Below are positions 34,905-47,400 of a stretch of DNA of 64,000 nt, one piece after another. The notes below the pieces were generated by a model, which was not told where the DNA came from, did not search any database, and saw only the letters and a program-made list of their open reading frames with translations. The translations under genes and the position numbers were made by a program. Within the stretch, counting starts at the first letter, position 1; every line of letters begins with the position of its first letter. The stretch comes from Rhipidocladum racemiflorum (taxonomy: Eukaryota; Streptophyta; Magnoliopsida; Poales; Poaceae): positions 40,457,749 through 40,521,748 of the forward strand of contig CM070590.1 in the NCBI GenBank assembly GCA_036346355.1, in the 5' to 3' direction.

Positions 34905-37900
34905 CCCGAGATTCAGGGCTTACTACAGAATAGGTTTGGAAACTCTTTCTTCAAATCCTCTTCGCGCTCCCAAGTTGCTTCGCTTTCTTCATGGTTGCTC
35001 CACTGAACTCTACAGAAACGGGTTGACTTGTTTCTAGTTTCTCGATCCATTGTGTCTAAAATCTTCACGGGATGCTCCTTATAAGTCAAATCCTCTTGCA
35101 ACTCAATTGACTCTAGCGGTGTCTGTTCCTCAGGAACTCGGAGACACTTCTTCAACTGGGACACATGGAATACGTCATGCACTCCTGCCAACAACTGTGG
35201 CAACTCCAGCTGATAAGCAACTTCGCCTCTGCGACTCAAAATCTTAAATGGTCCAACATAACGGGGTGCGAGTTTCCCTTTGGCATGGAACCTCTTAACT
35301 CCCCTGAGAGGCGTAACTCTGAGGTAAACAAAGTCTTCTGGTTCAAAACTCAAATCTCATGACGATTGTCGGCATAACTCTTCTGTCGAGATTGGGCTAT
35401 CTTCAACCTTTCCCTAATCATAGCGACCGTTCTTGACCTCTTGAAGAATATCAGGCCCAAAGACACGGCGCTCGCCGGTCTCATTCCAATTCAATGGCGT
35501 CCGAAGCGTGGTCGACCATCTGATGCCTCAAAAGGTGACATCGTAGAACTAGCCTGATAACTATTGTTGTAATCGAACTCGGCATACGGCAAACTCTTAT
35601 CCCAAGAGGTAGCATAAGCCAATGCACAAGCTCTCAACATATCCTCGAGAATCTGGTTGACTCTTTTCTGGTCTCGTCCATCCGTCTGTGGATGATAAGG
35701 TATCTTGAAGTTCAAGCGGGTTCCCATGGCTTCATGCAACTTATTCCGAGAACCTTGAGGTAAATTGGGTACCTCGTCTGATACAATCCTCTTTGGCACT
35801 CCGTGCAAGCAGACAATCTGATCATGTACAATTCCGCTAATTTATCTCCCGAGTTAGTTGTCTTAACGTTGATATAATGGGCTAATTTATTCTATCTATA
35901 CACTATAACCCATATTGAGTCATAACCTCCTTGAGTCTTGACAAACCGGTAATGAAATCCATTCCGATTTCCTCCCACTTCCACTCGGTATTTTCAGCGG
36001 TTGTAGCAATCCTGCTGGTCTCGATGCATTGCCTTGACTCTCGGCATACGTCGCACAATGCAACATGCTCGGCAACTTCACGTTTCATACTCGGCCACGA
36101 GAATCTCTCCTTGAGATCTGATACATCTTGGCGCTTCCAGGATGAATTGAGTACTTGGAGTCATGGGCTTCCTCCAGAATCAGTTGCTTTAACTCCTTTT
36201 TGTTAGGCACACAAATTCGATCCGTCATCCATAACGTGCCTTGCTCATCCAACTTGAAGTCCTCTGCCTTGCCTTCCTCCTTGATGGACTTAATCCTGCG
36301 GATCTTGTCATCATCCTACATCCTTCTCGGATCGATCCTCTAGGGTAGGCTTTACTTCCAATGCGGCCAAGAATCCGCTAGGTACAACCTCAATCTTCAT
36401 CTTCGAAAATCCTCACATAACTCATCACGACTTGTGGCTAGCAACGTACTCACGGTATGGCTTTTCCGACTCGTGAGCATCGGCTACTACGTTGGCCTTC
36501 AGGGATGGTAATGGATTCCAACATTATAGTCCTTGATCAACTCTAACCATCTCCTCTCGCCTCATATTCGAGATCCATAGGTGAATATGTACTTAAAACT
36601 CTTATGATCCGTATATACTTCACATCTGTTTCCTGATCGAGATAGTGACGCCATATCTTCAAAGCATGCACTACGGCGGCTAACTCTAAGTCATGTGTCG
36701 GATAATTTTCCTCATGCGGCCTCAAGCGCCTTGATGCATAGCGGCGACCTTTCCATTCTGCATCAGACACATCCAAGTCCTTGGCGCGTCGTCACAATAA
36801 ATATCGAAGCTTTGAGCAACATCAGGTAGAACTAACACGGTCTTGGCGTCAATCGCTTCTTCAGCTCCTGAAATCCTTTCTCACATTAAGGCGTCCATGC
36901 AAACTTCTTTTCCTTCTTCAGTAGTTGCGTAAGAGGTTTACAGAATTGTCGAAGCCTTCGATGAAAGCGGCGGTAGTATCCTGCCATTCCAAGGAAACTC
37001 CGAATCGGGTCACCGTCTTTGGCTGTTCCCAATGTAACACGGCTTCTACTTTGCTTGGATCTCTGGCGACTCCTTCTGCGGTCATTACATGTCCCGAAAC
37101 TCCACCTTGTCCTTCCAAAAATCACACTTGCCGAACTTGGCGAAAAGTTGCTGTTCCTCGGCTTTTCCAAAACTTCGCCTTAAGTGTTCGGCATGTTCAT
37201 CCTCCGATCTGGAGTAGATTAGGATATCGTCTATGAACACGACGACAAACTTGTCCAAATATTCCATGAACACCTTATTCATCATATTCATGAAATAATT
37301 TGGCGCGTTAAATCGAGACCAAAGGACATAAGCTGTAAACTCGTAATGTCCATATCTTGACGAGAATGCGGTCTTGAATATCTTACGATCGGATCTTCAA
37401 GCGATGGTATCGATCTCAGATCAATCTTGGAGAAAACTCAGCTCCTCTTAAGCGATCAAACAAATCATCAATCTGGGTAGCGGATACTTATTCTTCACGG
37501 TGACTTCATTGAGTGCACGGTAGTCAATGCACATCCTGAAACTTCCGTCCTTTTTCTTGACAAACAAAACTGGTGCTCCCCACGGCACGAACTCGGCCTC
37601 GATAAATCCTTTCTCCATTAACTCCTCTAGTTTGTTTCTTCATTTCTACCAACTCCTCGGTGGACATCCGATAGGGTCTCTTTGCTATCGGTCTTTGTGC
37701 AGGTACAAGCTCTATCACAAACTCTATGTCCTGTCAGCGGCATACAGGTAGATCTTCGGAAAAACATCTGGGTACTCATTCACTCTTGGGACATCCTCTA
37801 TGCTGATTGCCTTGAACTTGTTAACCATCAGCTGTCCATCTCTAAGCTGCGGTGGCTTGAAATTCCACTTTCTTCCCACACGGGCTCTCAGCGAGATAGT

Positions 37901-38205
37901 CCTTCGTCCACAATCCAATACGACCTTGTGCTTGGATAACTTGATCCATTCCCAATATGACGTCTAAGGTGCAGGTCTCCAAAATTATAAGGTTTGCTAG
38001 GAACTCTATTCCACCTATCAGTATTCTCACCGGAACATCCTACTTTCGTTCGGAGTTGAACCAGGGTTTGAACTAAAAGCATGCACTTAAGTCTTGCAAT
38101 CCTCAAATCATTTCTAGTAGCAAAGCCTTGCGAAACAAGCGAATCTGAAGCTCGAGTCAAACAAAGCCCATTGCTTGATGCCGAGTTAACAAGTAACTTA
38201 CCCAA
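34905..38205 (-). pseudogene. Minus-strand gypsy pol: protease, RT, RNase H, integrase, chromodomain
   Basis: Reading the minus strand downward: a protease with LDVILGMD at about 37960; RT from 37720 with an EYLDKFVVVFIDDILIYS block near 37230 carrying the catalytic Asp pair; RNase H near 36776-36543 (RRLRPHEENYPTHDLEL); the integrase zinc site (HVALCDVC) near 36060; the core with MDFITGL near 35960 and a late part at 35491-35808; then a long final frame 34913-35353 with the GPF-type module (GKLAPRYVGPFKIL) and a chromodomain (VQWSNHEESEATWE). It is much more degraded than the other elements, with at least eight frame breaks. The last frame is the best preserved. Confidence 0.82.
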
Positions 38206-39340
38206 GATCTGACGTCAGTAGCATTCTTCGCAGTTGCATCTGCGGTGACATGGTTGACTCGGCCTCTCACCACGATGCAGGGTGTGGCTCCTGGTCTTTG
38301 GCGACCTAGCTGGGGTGGTTCCTAGGTTGAAGCGGGCGGGGTCACTCCTGCTGTCTTCTTTGGACAAGCTGTTGGCAAAGTGTCTGGCTCGTTCGCGATT
38401 GTAGCGGCGTCTCACGGTTCCTTCTTTGTTGCACAGGGTAGCGTTTCTAGCGAAGGGCTGGGTCTGCAGTAGTTCGATTGACAGGTCTTGGTGCTGGGGA
38501 TGGTGTCCTTGTTGCATTACGTGGTTGGAATACGAAGAATTGATTTGGTGCAACTCTCAAGCTGTTTGTGCGTTCCTGGCGTGATCCTTCTTTGTTGCAT
38601 CCTGCGCTTCTGTTCTCATCCGGTTCCTTGCGCTTGTCCTCAAGAATAAGTGCCTTATTCACCAACTCTTGGAAATCTGGAAAGGTGTGGGTGATCAACC
38701 CTACTTGCAATCCTGAGTTAAGTCCCTTCATAAAAGCGGCTGCCTGGATTTATCTGTCGCTACATCCTCGGTGCGTAGCGTGCTAGCTGTGTGAACTTGT
38801 TTAGGTAGTCGGCCCTTTGGCTGATTACCTTGCTTTAATGCTCTGAACTCCTCCTTCTTAAGGTCCATGATCCCTTCAGGCACGTGATACTGTCGGAATG
38901 CAGCGGTGAACTCTTCCCAAGTGATATCTTGAGGGTTCTCCTGCGTGGCACAGAAGTTCTCCCACCATTCACATTTGTCCCTTCCAAGCGATGAGAAGCG
39001 TAGAGTACCTTCTCATTTCCTATGCATTGAGCTATGTGTAGCTTCCTCTCGATTGATCTTAACCAATCATCGGCCTCCAATGGATTGGCATTCCCAGAGA
39101 AAGTGGGTGGGTGAGTCCTCATGAACTCTGATAGTCTTGTATTACGGCGTGGTCACGATTAACTTGATTGGTGTGGCACGAGCGGTGACGTGCTGCATTT
39201 GTTGCATCATAGCATGCATCAAGCGAGTCACAGGCAGCAAGAAAAGCTCCGAAATTCTGCATATCCGGTGGCGGTGCTTTGGTGCTCCATCATTGGGGTT
39301 TTCTGTGGCGAGAACCACTTCCATTGCTTCCAAAGTTTCC
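38206..39340 (-). pseudogene. Minus-strand gypsy gag, fragmented
   Basis: Pieces in several frames resemble chromovirus Gag. PPTFSGNANPLEADDWLRSIE lies near 39117-39060, with a Trp-Leu-type gag fold start, and a helix-rich part at 38731-38640 ends LVNKALILEDKRKEP. A serine/proline-rich tail continues to about 38230. The zinc knuckle is not clear because of indels. The start codon cannot be fixed; a Met near 39333 is possible. Confidence 0.65.
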
Positions 39341-39855
39341 GCGGGTGTTCACCATCTGTCGATTTGCTCTAGGTTTAGAGATGAGAGGGAAGCAAGAATA
39401 GACAAGTAATATGGAACTTATGCGGGGCGAAAGGTGTAGCCTTAAGGTCCAACTTTATTATTAGTAACTTGGTATGGCTGCTTACAATGCCTCACGGGCC
39501 TTGCAACACATCTTGCACACTCGACAAACAAAGCAAATCCAAATCGAACTAATTTTGGAGTCTAACGCCTAAAGGGTGACTCTTTATTCTATGTGTGACT
39601 CGTGAAGGAGTCTCCTCAGAGAACCTATGTTCACTCATCAAGAAAACCTCCATCTGTCACAAGAGTGCTTTACGTAAGAACTCGGAATTTTTAAATTGTG
39701 ACAAGGTAAGGGATAATTTCAGCAAGAGACAAGAAAAGAGAGAAGGGGATAAGTCGAGATGTCATTTCTTGTCTTGACAAATTTTTAGCTTTAGAAAATA
39801 GGTTTTATCCTCACCACGACCATTCTAGCTAGGGTTGAGCCTACAGTCAAGTATG
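39341..39855 (-). other. 5' leader of the minus-strand gypsy
   Basis: Untranslated stretch between gag and the PBS. Short frames here have no recognisable content. Confidence 0.6.
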
Positions 39856-39867
39856 GCTCTGATACCA
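39856..39867 (-). other. Primer-binding site of the minus-strand gypsy
   Basis: GCTCTGATACCA on the plus strand is the complement of TGGTATCAGAGC, the initiator-Met type. It lies four bases inside the right LTR. Confidence 0.88.
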
Positions 39868-39871
39868 CCTC

Positions 39872-42800
39872 TGTCGGGACCCCGAATTTGCAAATCCGGA
39901 CCCTCTGTGTATTCAGCACCAGTCCAGGAACGCGCTAGTGCACACAGTCTTAACATCGGTAAATATCACAATCATACCAAACGATACCAATAAAGTACTT
40001 TATTTAAATAACCAAACTGGTTACTTGACCTTATGGCCAAGTCACAAATGTACGCCTCGCAGGACGATACTTATTAAAAAGAGAAATAATAGCAGCGGAA
40101 AATCAAATAACTTCGTGGCGCCATCCAGTATACCACAGGCAACTGACTGGGCTCGCATCCCTAAGTAGACGGATCCTCCTGAAGTTCCTCCTCCACAGCT
40201 GGCGTAGTCTCCTCTTCAACTGATGTTGTGTGGAGGCAAGGGTGAGTACTTGGTACTCGACAAGTCATGCCTGAGAATGCAAGCTAATATACTATATGCA
40301 TGGCTTGGTACAAAGGAATAGCTCAAGGTATATTTGCGAAATGACATTTGACAAGTAATATAAGTAGATTCGAAAGCAGTAGAAATAAGTAAAGCGTAAA
40401 TAACTTTTCCAGAAGTTTAGTAAACATTTTCCCCATCCTAAACCACATTTCTATCATCTTTATTCTTAAACCAATCCAACCTTTCAAATCCAGGTTATTT
40501 TCAGAAAAGTCTAACCCTTGACTGTAATTCCCGAGCATTGTCCAGTACCGTGGACTCGGCTATTTAAATAGATTCTACACTCTGCAGAGGTTATGCACTT
40601 TACCCACAAGATACAGTCAAACACCACAAAGGCGAGTTCAGTAACAAAGCCTTTGGAAGCCTCAAACAACACAGGTGGTCCTCTCCGGTTCGTGCTCTAC
40701 ACCATCCCTTCCCTTAGCCAAGGCGAAGTATGGGACCAACACACCGTTAGATGGGTATCTGGCCACGACCACGATCGCTCCCCGTACAATCACACAAACG
40801 GTGTAATTGACACCCTGAGGCTCCACAAGTGAGTCCTTAGCGACTTAGTCAACTAGGGCCGTCCCATTCCAGCCATGTGGTTGCAAGTATGACCCAGTTC
40901 AAAGGCTTGCAAGGTTAAGTCCTTAGAGTGACCAGGGCAAGACTACCCGAAGAACCAAATCAACATTCCCAACGCCACAACTGGCCCACCTGATTACTCT
41001 TGCCACATGCCTGGTCAGCTGTTTATCAAACCCCAGTTGATTACCATGCACCACGTGCCATCAACATCACATGATACCTTTCCAAAACAGGTTCAATATA
41101 TCATTAAGTCAATATTAACATTTGATTGTCCAAAATCATGTCATGAGCACGTAGCAGGTCTAAGCAATGTACTACAACGGTCTAAACCCATGTTGGCGAT
41201 TTAATAATGTCCAACTAGTAATCCACAACTAGGGTGACAAGGGATCATGGCACATACTTAAGTAATCAAGGTGTCATACAGCAAATTGGTATTTATCTAA
41301 CCCCCATGTTTAAACAAAGTATTTTTCTAATTGAACTAGCATGCAATAGTTTAAAATCAAAATAGATTTCGAAATAGGATCAACATGGTCAAAGCACAAC
41401 TTGCCTTCAAAAAGTACTTGCTCTTGGTCTTGAGTTGGATCCTGAGTCAATACTTCTCCTTCTAATCCTTACGGCACTTCAACGTCTACTCGTAAAGCGT
41501 GCAAATAGCAAATACACAAATAAACACTAAGCAAAAACATCCCAAATCTCCAAATAAAATCCATAAACAGAAAGAACATAATGTTCTGGATTTTTAGAAA
41601 CTGGAATCGTCAAATTTGGAGTTAAGGCATAAAGTTATGATTATTTAAAGTTTAAATAATCAATTAAATAATTTTACAGAGAAAAACTTTAGTCCAAAAA
41701 TTAAATAAAATTCATATTTAGGTAGATCTTAATTTTATACAAATTTAGAAATTTGAATCACTCAAATCGGAGTTGAAGCATAAAAGTTATAAGCGTTTGA
41801 AGTTTGAATCTAAATTTGAAATCATTATTTCAAATTAATAAATCATTTTCTTTTTCGGAAATTAATTATTGCGTCGGCATGGACACGTGTCGGCTCTGAT
41901 TGGCTGGTGGCGTCGGTAGGCTCATGGGCTCACTCACGGCGGCGGTTCGGTCCACGGTGGACCGGTCCCACGGCTCCGCGTGAGAGGCAAGCGGGTGGTG
42001 GGACCCACTGTCGGTCGCGAGTCTCACGCATAAGCGCGGTGGCGTGTGGGCCCTCGACATGCTGAGGGCCAGCGTCAGGACACGCGCTCACACGCAGCGT
42101 CTGGCGCTGACCGCGTCGGTCCATCTCCCGACACGCGTGGCGCAATCGCGTAGTTGGTTTGAACATCGGCGGCGCGGATTAGATCCAGGGTTTAACACGT
42201 TGAAACCACTTTCGTTGATCATGGGCGTTCGATTTAGATCGGACGGTCGAGATCTAATCCTAAAATAGTAATGCTCACGACGCGTGGCGATTGTGAACCG
42301 TTGGATCTTAATCCAGCGGTCGGATCCAATCGGGTTGGGGACACGTGAACTCACCTCAACCGTCCGTCTGGATCCGGCGGTTCACCGAGCTTCGCGAAGT
42401 CCGGCGATGGCGGCGAGGCTTGGGCACCGGAGGCGAAGCGATGACGAGCCCGACGGGCGTTCGGGGTTGCTCGGCGAGATGAATCCTTCCTTAGTGCGTC
42501 TCGTCACGGTGGTTCCGGATCTGGGCTCCTTCGGCGGAAGACGACGGACGGCGGAATCGGCGTTCAACCGCTGCGCCAGGGCTCCAACTCCGGCGAGCAC
42601 GTGCGGGCAAGCAGCGACGGCTTTCGGGCGAGATGGCTCGAGAGAGCAGGTGCGCGCAAAGATGAGGGCAACCTCGGGGGCGTCTCACGCTTTAAATAGC
42701 CTCGGCGTTCGTGCGAGGCGGAAACCTAGTTCTACGGCGGCGGGCGCTGGCGGCGGAGTCCGGCTCGGACTCGGCGGAGACGATGACGCTCAGCCGTCCA

Positions 42801-43322
42801 CGTGGCACGATCAGCGGCCCACGATCGCGCAGGCGCGATCGGATCCGGGCGGATACGGCTCGAGCCGTGCAGGCGGATCTCGGTAGTTGGATCTTGATCC
42901 AGCGGTTGGGATTGATTAGGGTTTTAATTTGGTTTGATCGAGTCAAGCGGCGCGGGTCGGACTTCGAACTTCGAGTCTGACTTCGGGCTCGATCGGATGA
43001 ACGATAACCGACTTCGGTTTGGATTTCCAGCGATTTAATATTTAAAATAATTCCCGATAATTCATTTAATTCATTAAAAATAGCAAATGACTCGAGAAAA
43101 ATTCGAGAAAAATTCTGGAAAATATTTTGGATCATTTTGGACTCAAATAAAATATTTCCAACAAAATTTTATTTGCAAAATTAAATTCTTTAATTATTTC
43201 AAAATGGAATAAATTCAAATAAATTCCAAATAAATCCAAATAAATTCGAGAAAATTCCAAAAATTCACCAAAGTGCCAAATCACACATGAATTTAAGAAA
43301 AGCAAAATTTTGGGGTGTTACA
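39872..43322 (-). repeat. 5' LTR (right) of the minus-strand gypsy
   Basis: It matches 31415-34876 base for base over long stretches, but differs in clusters, many on CAG/CTG sites (for example TTCCAG versus TTCGAG near 34661 and 43101). A TATTTAAA on the minus strand at 42691-42698 could be its core promoter. Confidence 0.9.
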
Positions 43323-43762
43323 GTGAGGCGGGTTTCGGCAGAGATAGTGGCCGCCATGAGGGCGTCTGAGGAGGAGTGCGGGTGTTGAGGAGGCGCCTGA
43401 GCGCCCGTATGGCGTGGTGAAAGCGCTGTCTGCATTCTTGAGTGGCTGACGGTGGCATCAAGGCGAGGAGTGGGTTGGAGCTGGTGGATAGCTTTGATGG
43501 GGTGGGCAATCCGATCCAGGCAAATGGATTGGTTGTCCTATGTGGAGATGCTGTTGGGCGCTTTTGAGGTTGCGGCGCAGAGCGTGTCCGCTTAGTGGCG
43601 CATGACTCTTGAAGGGAAGCCCAGGATCTGCAGTGGAGGGGTGCGCTGACCTCGAGGGGCGCGCCGGGTGACTCCTCTTGGGAGGAGTTTGTCCGGAAAT
43701 TTGAGAGGAGGTTCTACCCCGCCACCTTCCTCGACAAGATGCAAATTGACTTGGGACAGTAT
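43323..43762 (+). pseudogene. Second array copy: gag middle, between two insertions
   Basis: It continues the gag interrupted at 31414, matching 24343-24755 of the first copy with scattered indels. It ends at the AGTAT target site of the copia insertion. The stretch FERRFYPATFLDKM lies near 43700-43740. Confidence 0.85.
43758..43762. repeat. Target-site duplication AGTAT, left copy (copia)
   Basis: AGTAT recurs at 52185-52189. Joining the two flanks restores the gag sequence CAGTATGCCCAAG, as found uninterrupted at 24749-24762. Confidence 0.93.
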
Positions 43763-45389
43763 TGAAGGGAATATGCCCGAGAGGCAATAATAAATTGTTT
43801 ATTATCATATTCCATGTTTATAATAGATGTTTATTTCTCATGCTAAAATTGTATTAATCAGAAACGTTAATACATGTGTGTTTAATAAACAAAAAGGTTC
43901 CTAGTAAAGTCTTTTTTTAAACTAGCTCGTTGATTAACTGATGATCAAGGTTTCCTGATCATGAACATTGGATGTTATTAATAACGGGGTCATGTCATTA
44001 GAAGAATGATGTGATGAACACACACCCAAGTTGGTATAGCAAATACGATCAAGTCATTTAGTTTGTTGCTGTATCAAACACATTCGAAATAGCTTTTTTT
44101 TTCCTTAGACCATGAGATGATGTCAATCACTAATTCCGGAAGAGTACTTTGATGACATCAAACGTCACTCCGTAACACGGTGACTATAAAGATGGATTTG
44201 GGTACTATGAAAGTATTAGTTGAGGCTCATGCATCAAGAGTGGGATTTGTCCATCCAGATGACGGAGAGATATACTCTGGGCCCTCTCGGTGATATCACA
44301 TTGACATCGCTTGCAAGCATGTGACTAGGTCACAAGAATGTTATATCACGGAACGAGTAAAGAGTACTTGTCGGTAACGGGATCGAACTAGGTATAGTTG
44401 ATACTGATGATCGGATCCCGGACAAGTAAAATATCGTGAGACAAAAGGAATTGGTTATGTCGTTTTCTGGTTTACGCGATCACTAGTTCATCGTTGAGTG
44501 AATGGGAGTCATTATGGATCTCCAGATCCCGCTGATGATTATTGATCTGAGAGGAGTCTCAATCATGTCCATTTTATTCACGAACCGTAGGGTGACACAC
44601 TTAAAGTTCATCGATGCATTTGAGTGGATACGAAACACCGGAGAAAAATATGGACAGTACAGGGACTGTTTCGAGTATCGCCGGAATAGTTTCGGGATAT
44701 CGGAATAGTTAAAGGGGGTATATGTTAATGTTTGTTAATTAAAAGAATTAACAAATATTAAATCTGAAATAAAAATGTTTATGGGAGAAAACCTTTCATT
44801 TTCTTGAGTGGGGTTTTAATGGAAATCAAAGTGGTTAATTTGTGAGTGGAGAGATCACTCACATGAAGAGAGGAGGGCAAGGGGCAGCCCCCATGCGCCG
44901 GCCACCCCACCCCTTGGCATGCCTCCTCCTCCTCCTATAAAAGGGAGGAGGAGCTCCTCTCTTTAGTGTTCATCCATGACCCTTTGGTTGGTCCATTCTC
45001 CCTCCTCCCGCTGATCCGTTTTATTTGTGGCTTAAGCGAAGCCCGCTGAAATTATTTCTTCACCACCACCACCACTAAGCTGTAGTGTTGTTGGAGTTTT
45101 CCGAGGATCCACTACTTCCGCTGCCCGCTGAACGAGGATTGGAGGTCATCGTTGATCCGCACGTGTGACCAAGTGCGGGCGCTGCCGTTAGTGGCGCTCA
45201 TCTTCGCGACTTTGAAGTCGGAGTGTACCTCTACATCAACCACGTTTGTTTGCGGGAGCGTTATTCCCGCTTCCGGTCTTCGAGGGTGAGTCCTTCTGAA
45301 ACCGTTTACTTGCATCTCCTAGATATGATCTTGGTGTTTGGTTGCAATCGTAGGAAAAATTTTTGTTTTCCATGCTACGAAACCCTTCG
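43763..45389 (+). repeat. 5' LTR of the copia element
   Basis: It ends CCCTTCG where the right LTR has CCCTTCA. It contains a TATAAAAGGGAGGAGG promoter-like motif at 44936-44951, downstream of a CTCCTCCTCC run, and is conserved in the right LTR. Confidence 0.9.
44936..44943 (+). promoter_or_regulatory. TATA box in the copia LTR
   Basis: TATAAAAG lies about 450 bp before the LTR end; the other LTR has the same at about 51723. It is the clearest core-promoter match in the window. Confidence 0.6.
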
Positions 45390-45390
45390 G

Positions 45391-45402
45391 TGGTATCAGA
45401 GC
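45391..45402 (+). other. Primer-binding site of the copia element
   Basis: TGGTATCAGAGC, initiator-Met type, follows the LTR. Confidence 0.88.
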
Positions 45403-46596
45403 CGTGTCTATGCGTAGATGTTTTGTACGGTTTTAAAACACATGTGGATGTGGGCGTTGATGATCATGTTATTGCATACTTTCGTGTATTTTGGATCATG
45501 GTGGCATAGTGGGATTTGAAGCGGCCGGACTAACCTTACATGTCCTCGCACATGAGACTTGTTCCACGCTCGACATGCAACTAGTATTGCATAAGTGGCT
45601 TTGCGGGTGTCAGTTTCTCCCACTATAGTCATGATCTAATTTACAACGGTTTGCTAATAATGTTTTTATCACCGTTGTGGTTCTTGTTCGTAGGTAAGAA
45701 TAGTTTTTCCTAGAAAGCCCAAAACCACGTAAAATATGCAAAAATAAATTAGAGGCGTCTAACTTGTTTTTGCAGGGCTTGTGATGTGATATGGTCATTG
45801 ATACAAAGATTGTTGTATGAAATGAAATTTATTGTAAATTTAAACAACCGGCAGAGCCATTTGGTTGTTTTTCTTTTATGGCCTTGCGTGCTAAATATAT
45901 GTCCATGTGATATATTGTAATGGAGGAAGACAATCAAGATGGCGGCATCATGGACCTTGGTGCCATCTTGGTGGAATGATGGAGATCATACCATGTCGCA
46001 CAAGATGGAGATCAAGTCTTTGAAAGGACCATATCATATCACTTTATTCATGCATGTGATGTTAATCCTTTTATGCATCTTATTTTGCTTGATTATGATC
46101 ACGTCGATAGCACTATAAGATGATCCCTCCAAATTAATATCAAGATAATAATGTGTTCTTCCATAGTATGCACCGTTAAGAAAGTTCGTCGTTTCGAAGC
46201 ACCACGTGATGATCGGGTGTGATAGACTCTACGTTCGCATACAGCGGGTGTAAGCGATTTACACATGCAAATACTTTGGTTCTACTTGGCGAGCCTAGCA
46301 TGTACAGACATGGCCTCGGAACACGAACGAAAGGTAAAGCATGAGTCATATGGATGATATGATGAACATATTGATGTTCGCCTTTGAAACTATGCCGTCT
46401 CACGTGATGATCGGTTTCGGTATAGTGAATTTGGTTCATGTAATCACTAAAGATGACTAGAGGGATGTTGTTTTTGGAGTGGGAGTTCTCGTATTAATTT
46501 TGAATTAACATTGAACTTAATCTATTATGAACTTAGTCTAAATAACTTTGCAAATATGTTGTAGATGGCACCCCTATTTTCAATTTCAATCTGTTC
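45403..46596 (+). other. Long leader of the copia element
   Basis: About 1.2 kb between PBS and gag ATG, AT-rich, with no convincing reading frame. Long leaders are usual in this group. Confidence 0.7.
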
Positions 46597-47400
46597 ATGG
46601 AGAAAGAGAAACTAGCCACCAATGGTAGCAACTTTACCAACTGGGCCCTTAACACGAGGATTCTCCTCATTGCTCAAAGGAGCTATGTGCTAGAAGCACT
46701 GCTAGGTGACCCGCCTACCGATGATGCCCCAGGAGGAGAAAAATGTTTTCTTGACTCGCAAGGAGGACCACAGTTTAGTTCAATGCGGCATTTTGTATGG
46801 CCTTGAGCCTCGAGCCAAAAACGCTTTGAGCACAAAGCAATGCTTTTGATACAATGAGGGAGTTGAAAATGATCTTCGACACCCATGCCGCATGAGAGAG
46901 AGTTATGAAGCTTGAGAAAAGTTCTTTAGCTGCATGATGGAGGAAAATAGCTCAGTTAGTGAGCACGTACTCAAAATGTGCAGGTACGCCGATAAACTCA
47001 TAGCTTTGGGAATAACTTGATCCCCATTGAGCTAGGAATTCATCGTGTTCTCCAGTCCTACGCCACCAAGCTACAAGAGCTTTGTGATGAACTACAACAT
47101 GCAGGGCATGAAGAAGTCTCTCCCCGAACTTCTGTCAATGCTAAAAACTGCTGAAGTGGAGATCAAGAAGGAACATCAAGTGTTGATGGTCCAAAAGACT
47201 ATCAGTTTCAAGAAGAAAGGTAAGTCTAAGGGAAACTTCAAGAAGAAGGGCAAGTCTGTTGCTACATCGAGAAGAAGACCAAGGCTGGCCCTAAGTCGAC
47301 ATCTTGAATGTTTTTATTGCAAGGGCACTGGGCCTTTGGAAGCGCAATCGCCCAAAATATCTGGTGATAAGAAGGGCGGGAAAGTGAGCAAAGGTATATA
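46597..47400 (+). pseudogene. Copia gag (Angela/RIRE1-like), frameshifted
   Basis: ATG 46597 starts a frame whose N-terminus (LATNGSNFTNWALNTR) resembles the family. It is broken near 46800 and 46990. The C-terminal third, 47045-47400, has an MKKSLPELLSMLKTAE helix, a Lys/Gly-rich basic part and a zinc knuckle that begins CFYCKGTG but loses its His and last Cys to an indel near 47325. The family Gag is an RNA-binding particle protein; this copy lacks an intact knuckle. Confidence 0.78.

Larger units (their letters stand above)
31415..43322 (-). mobile_element. Ty3/gypsy chromovirus (Tekay/Del-like) with very long LTRs, minus strand
   Basis: An 11.9-kb element whose coding strand is the minus strand. 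The LTRs (3462 and 3451 bp) make up 58 percent of its length. PBS is at 39856-39867 and PPT at 34877-34893. The internal 5 kb holds gag, protease, RT, RNase H, integrase and a chromodomain. Long LTRs and a C-terminal chromodomain fit the Tekay/Del group. Its LTR family is also the one seen in old fragments at 1-1840. Confidence 0.88.
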
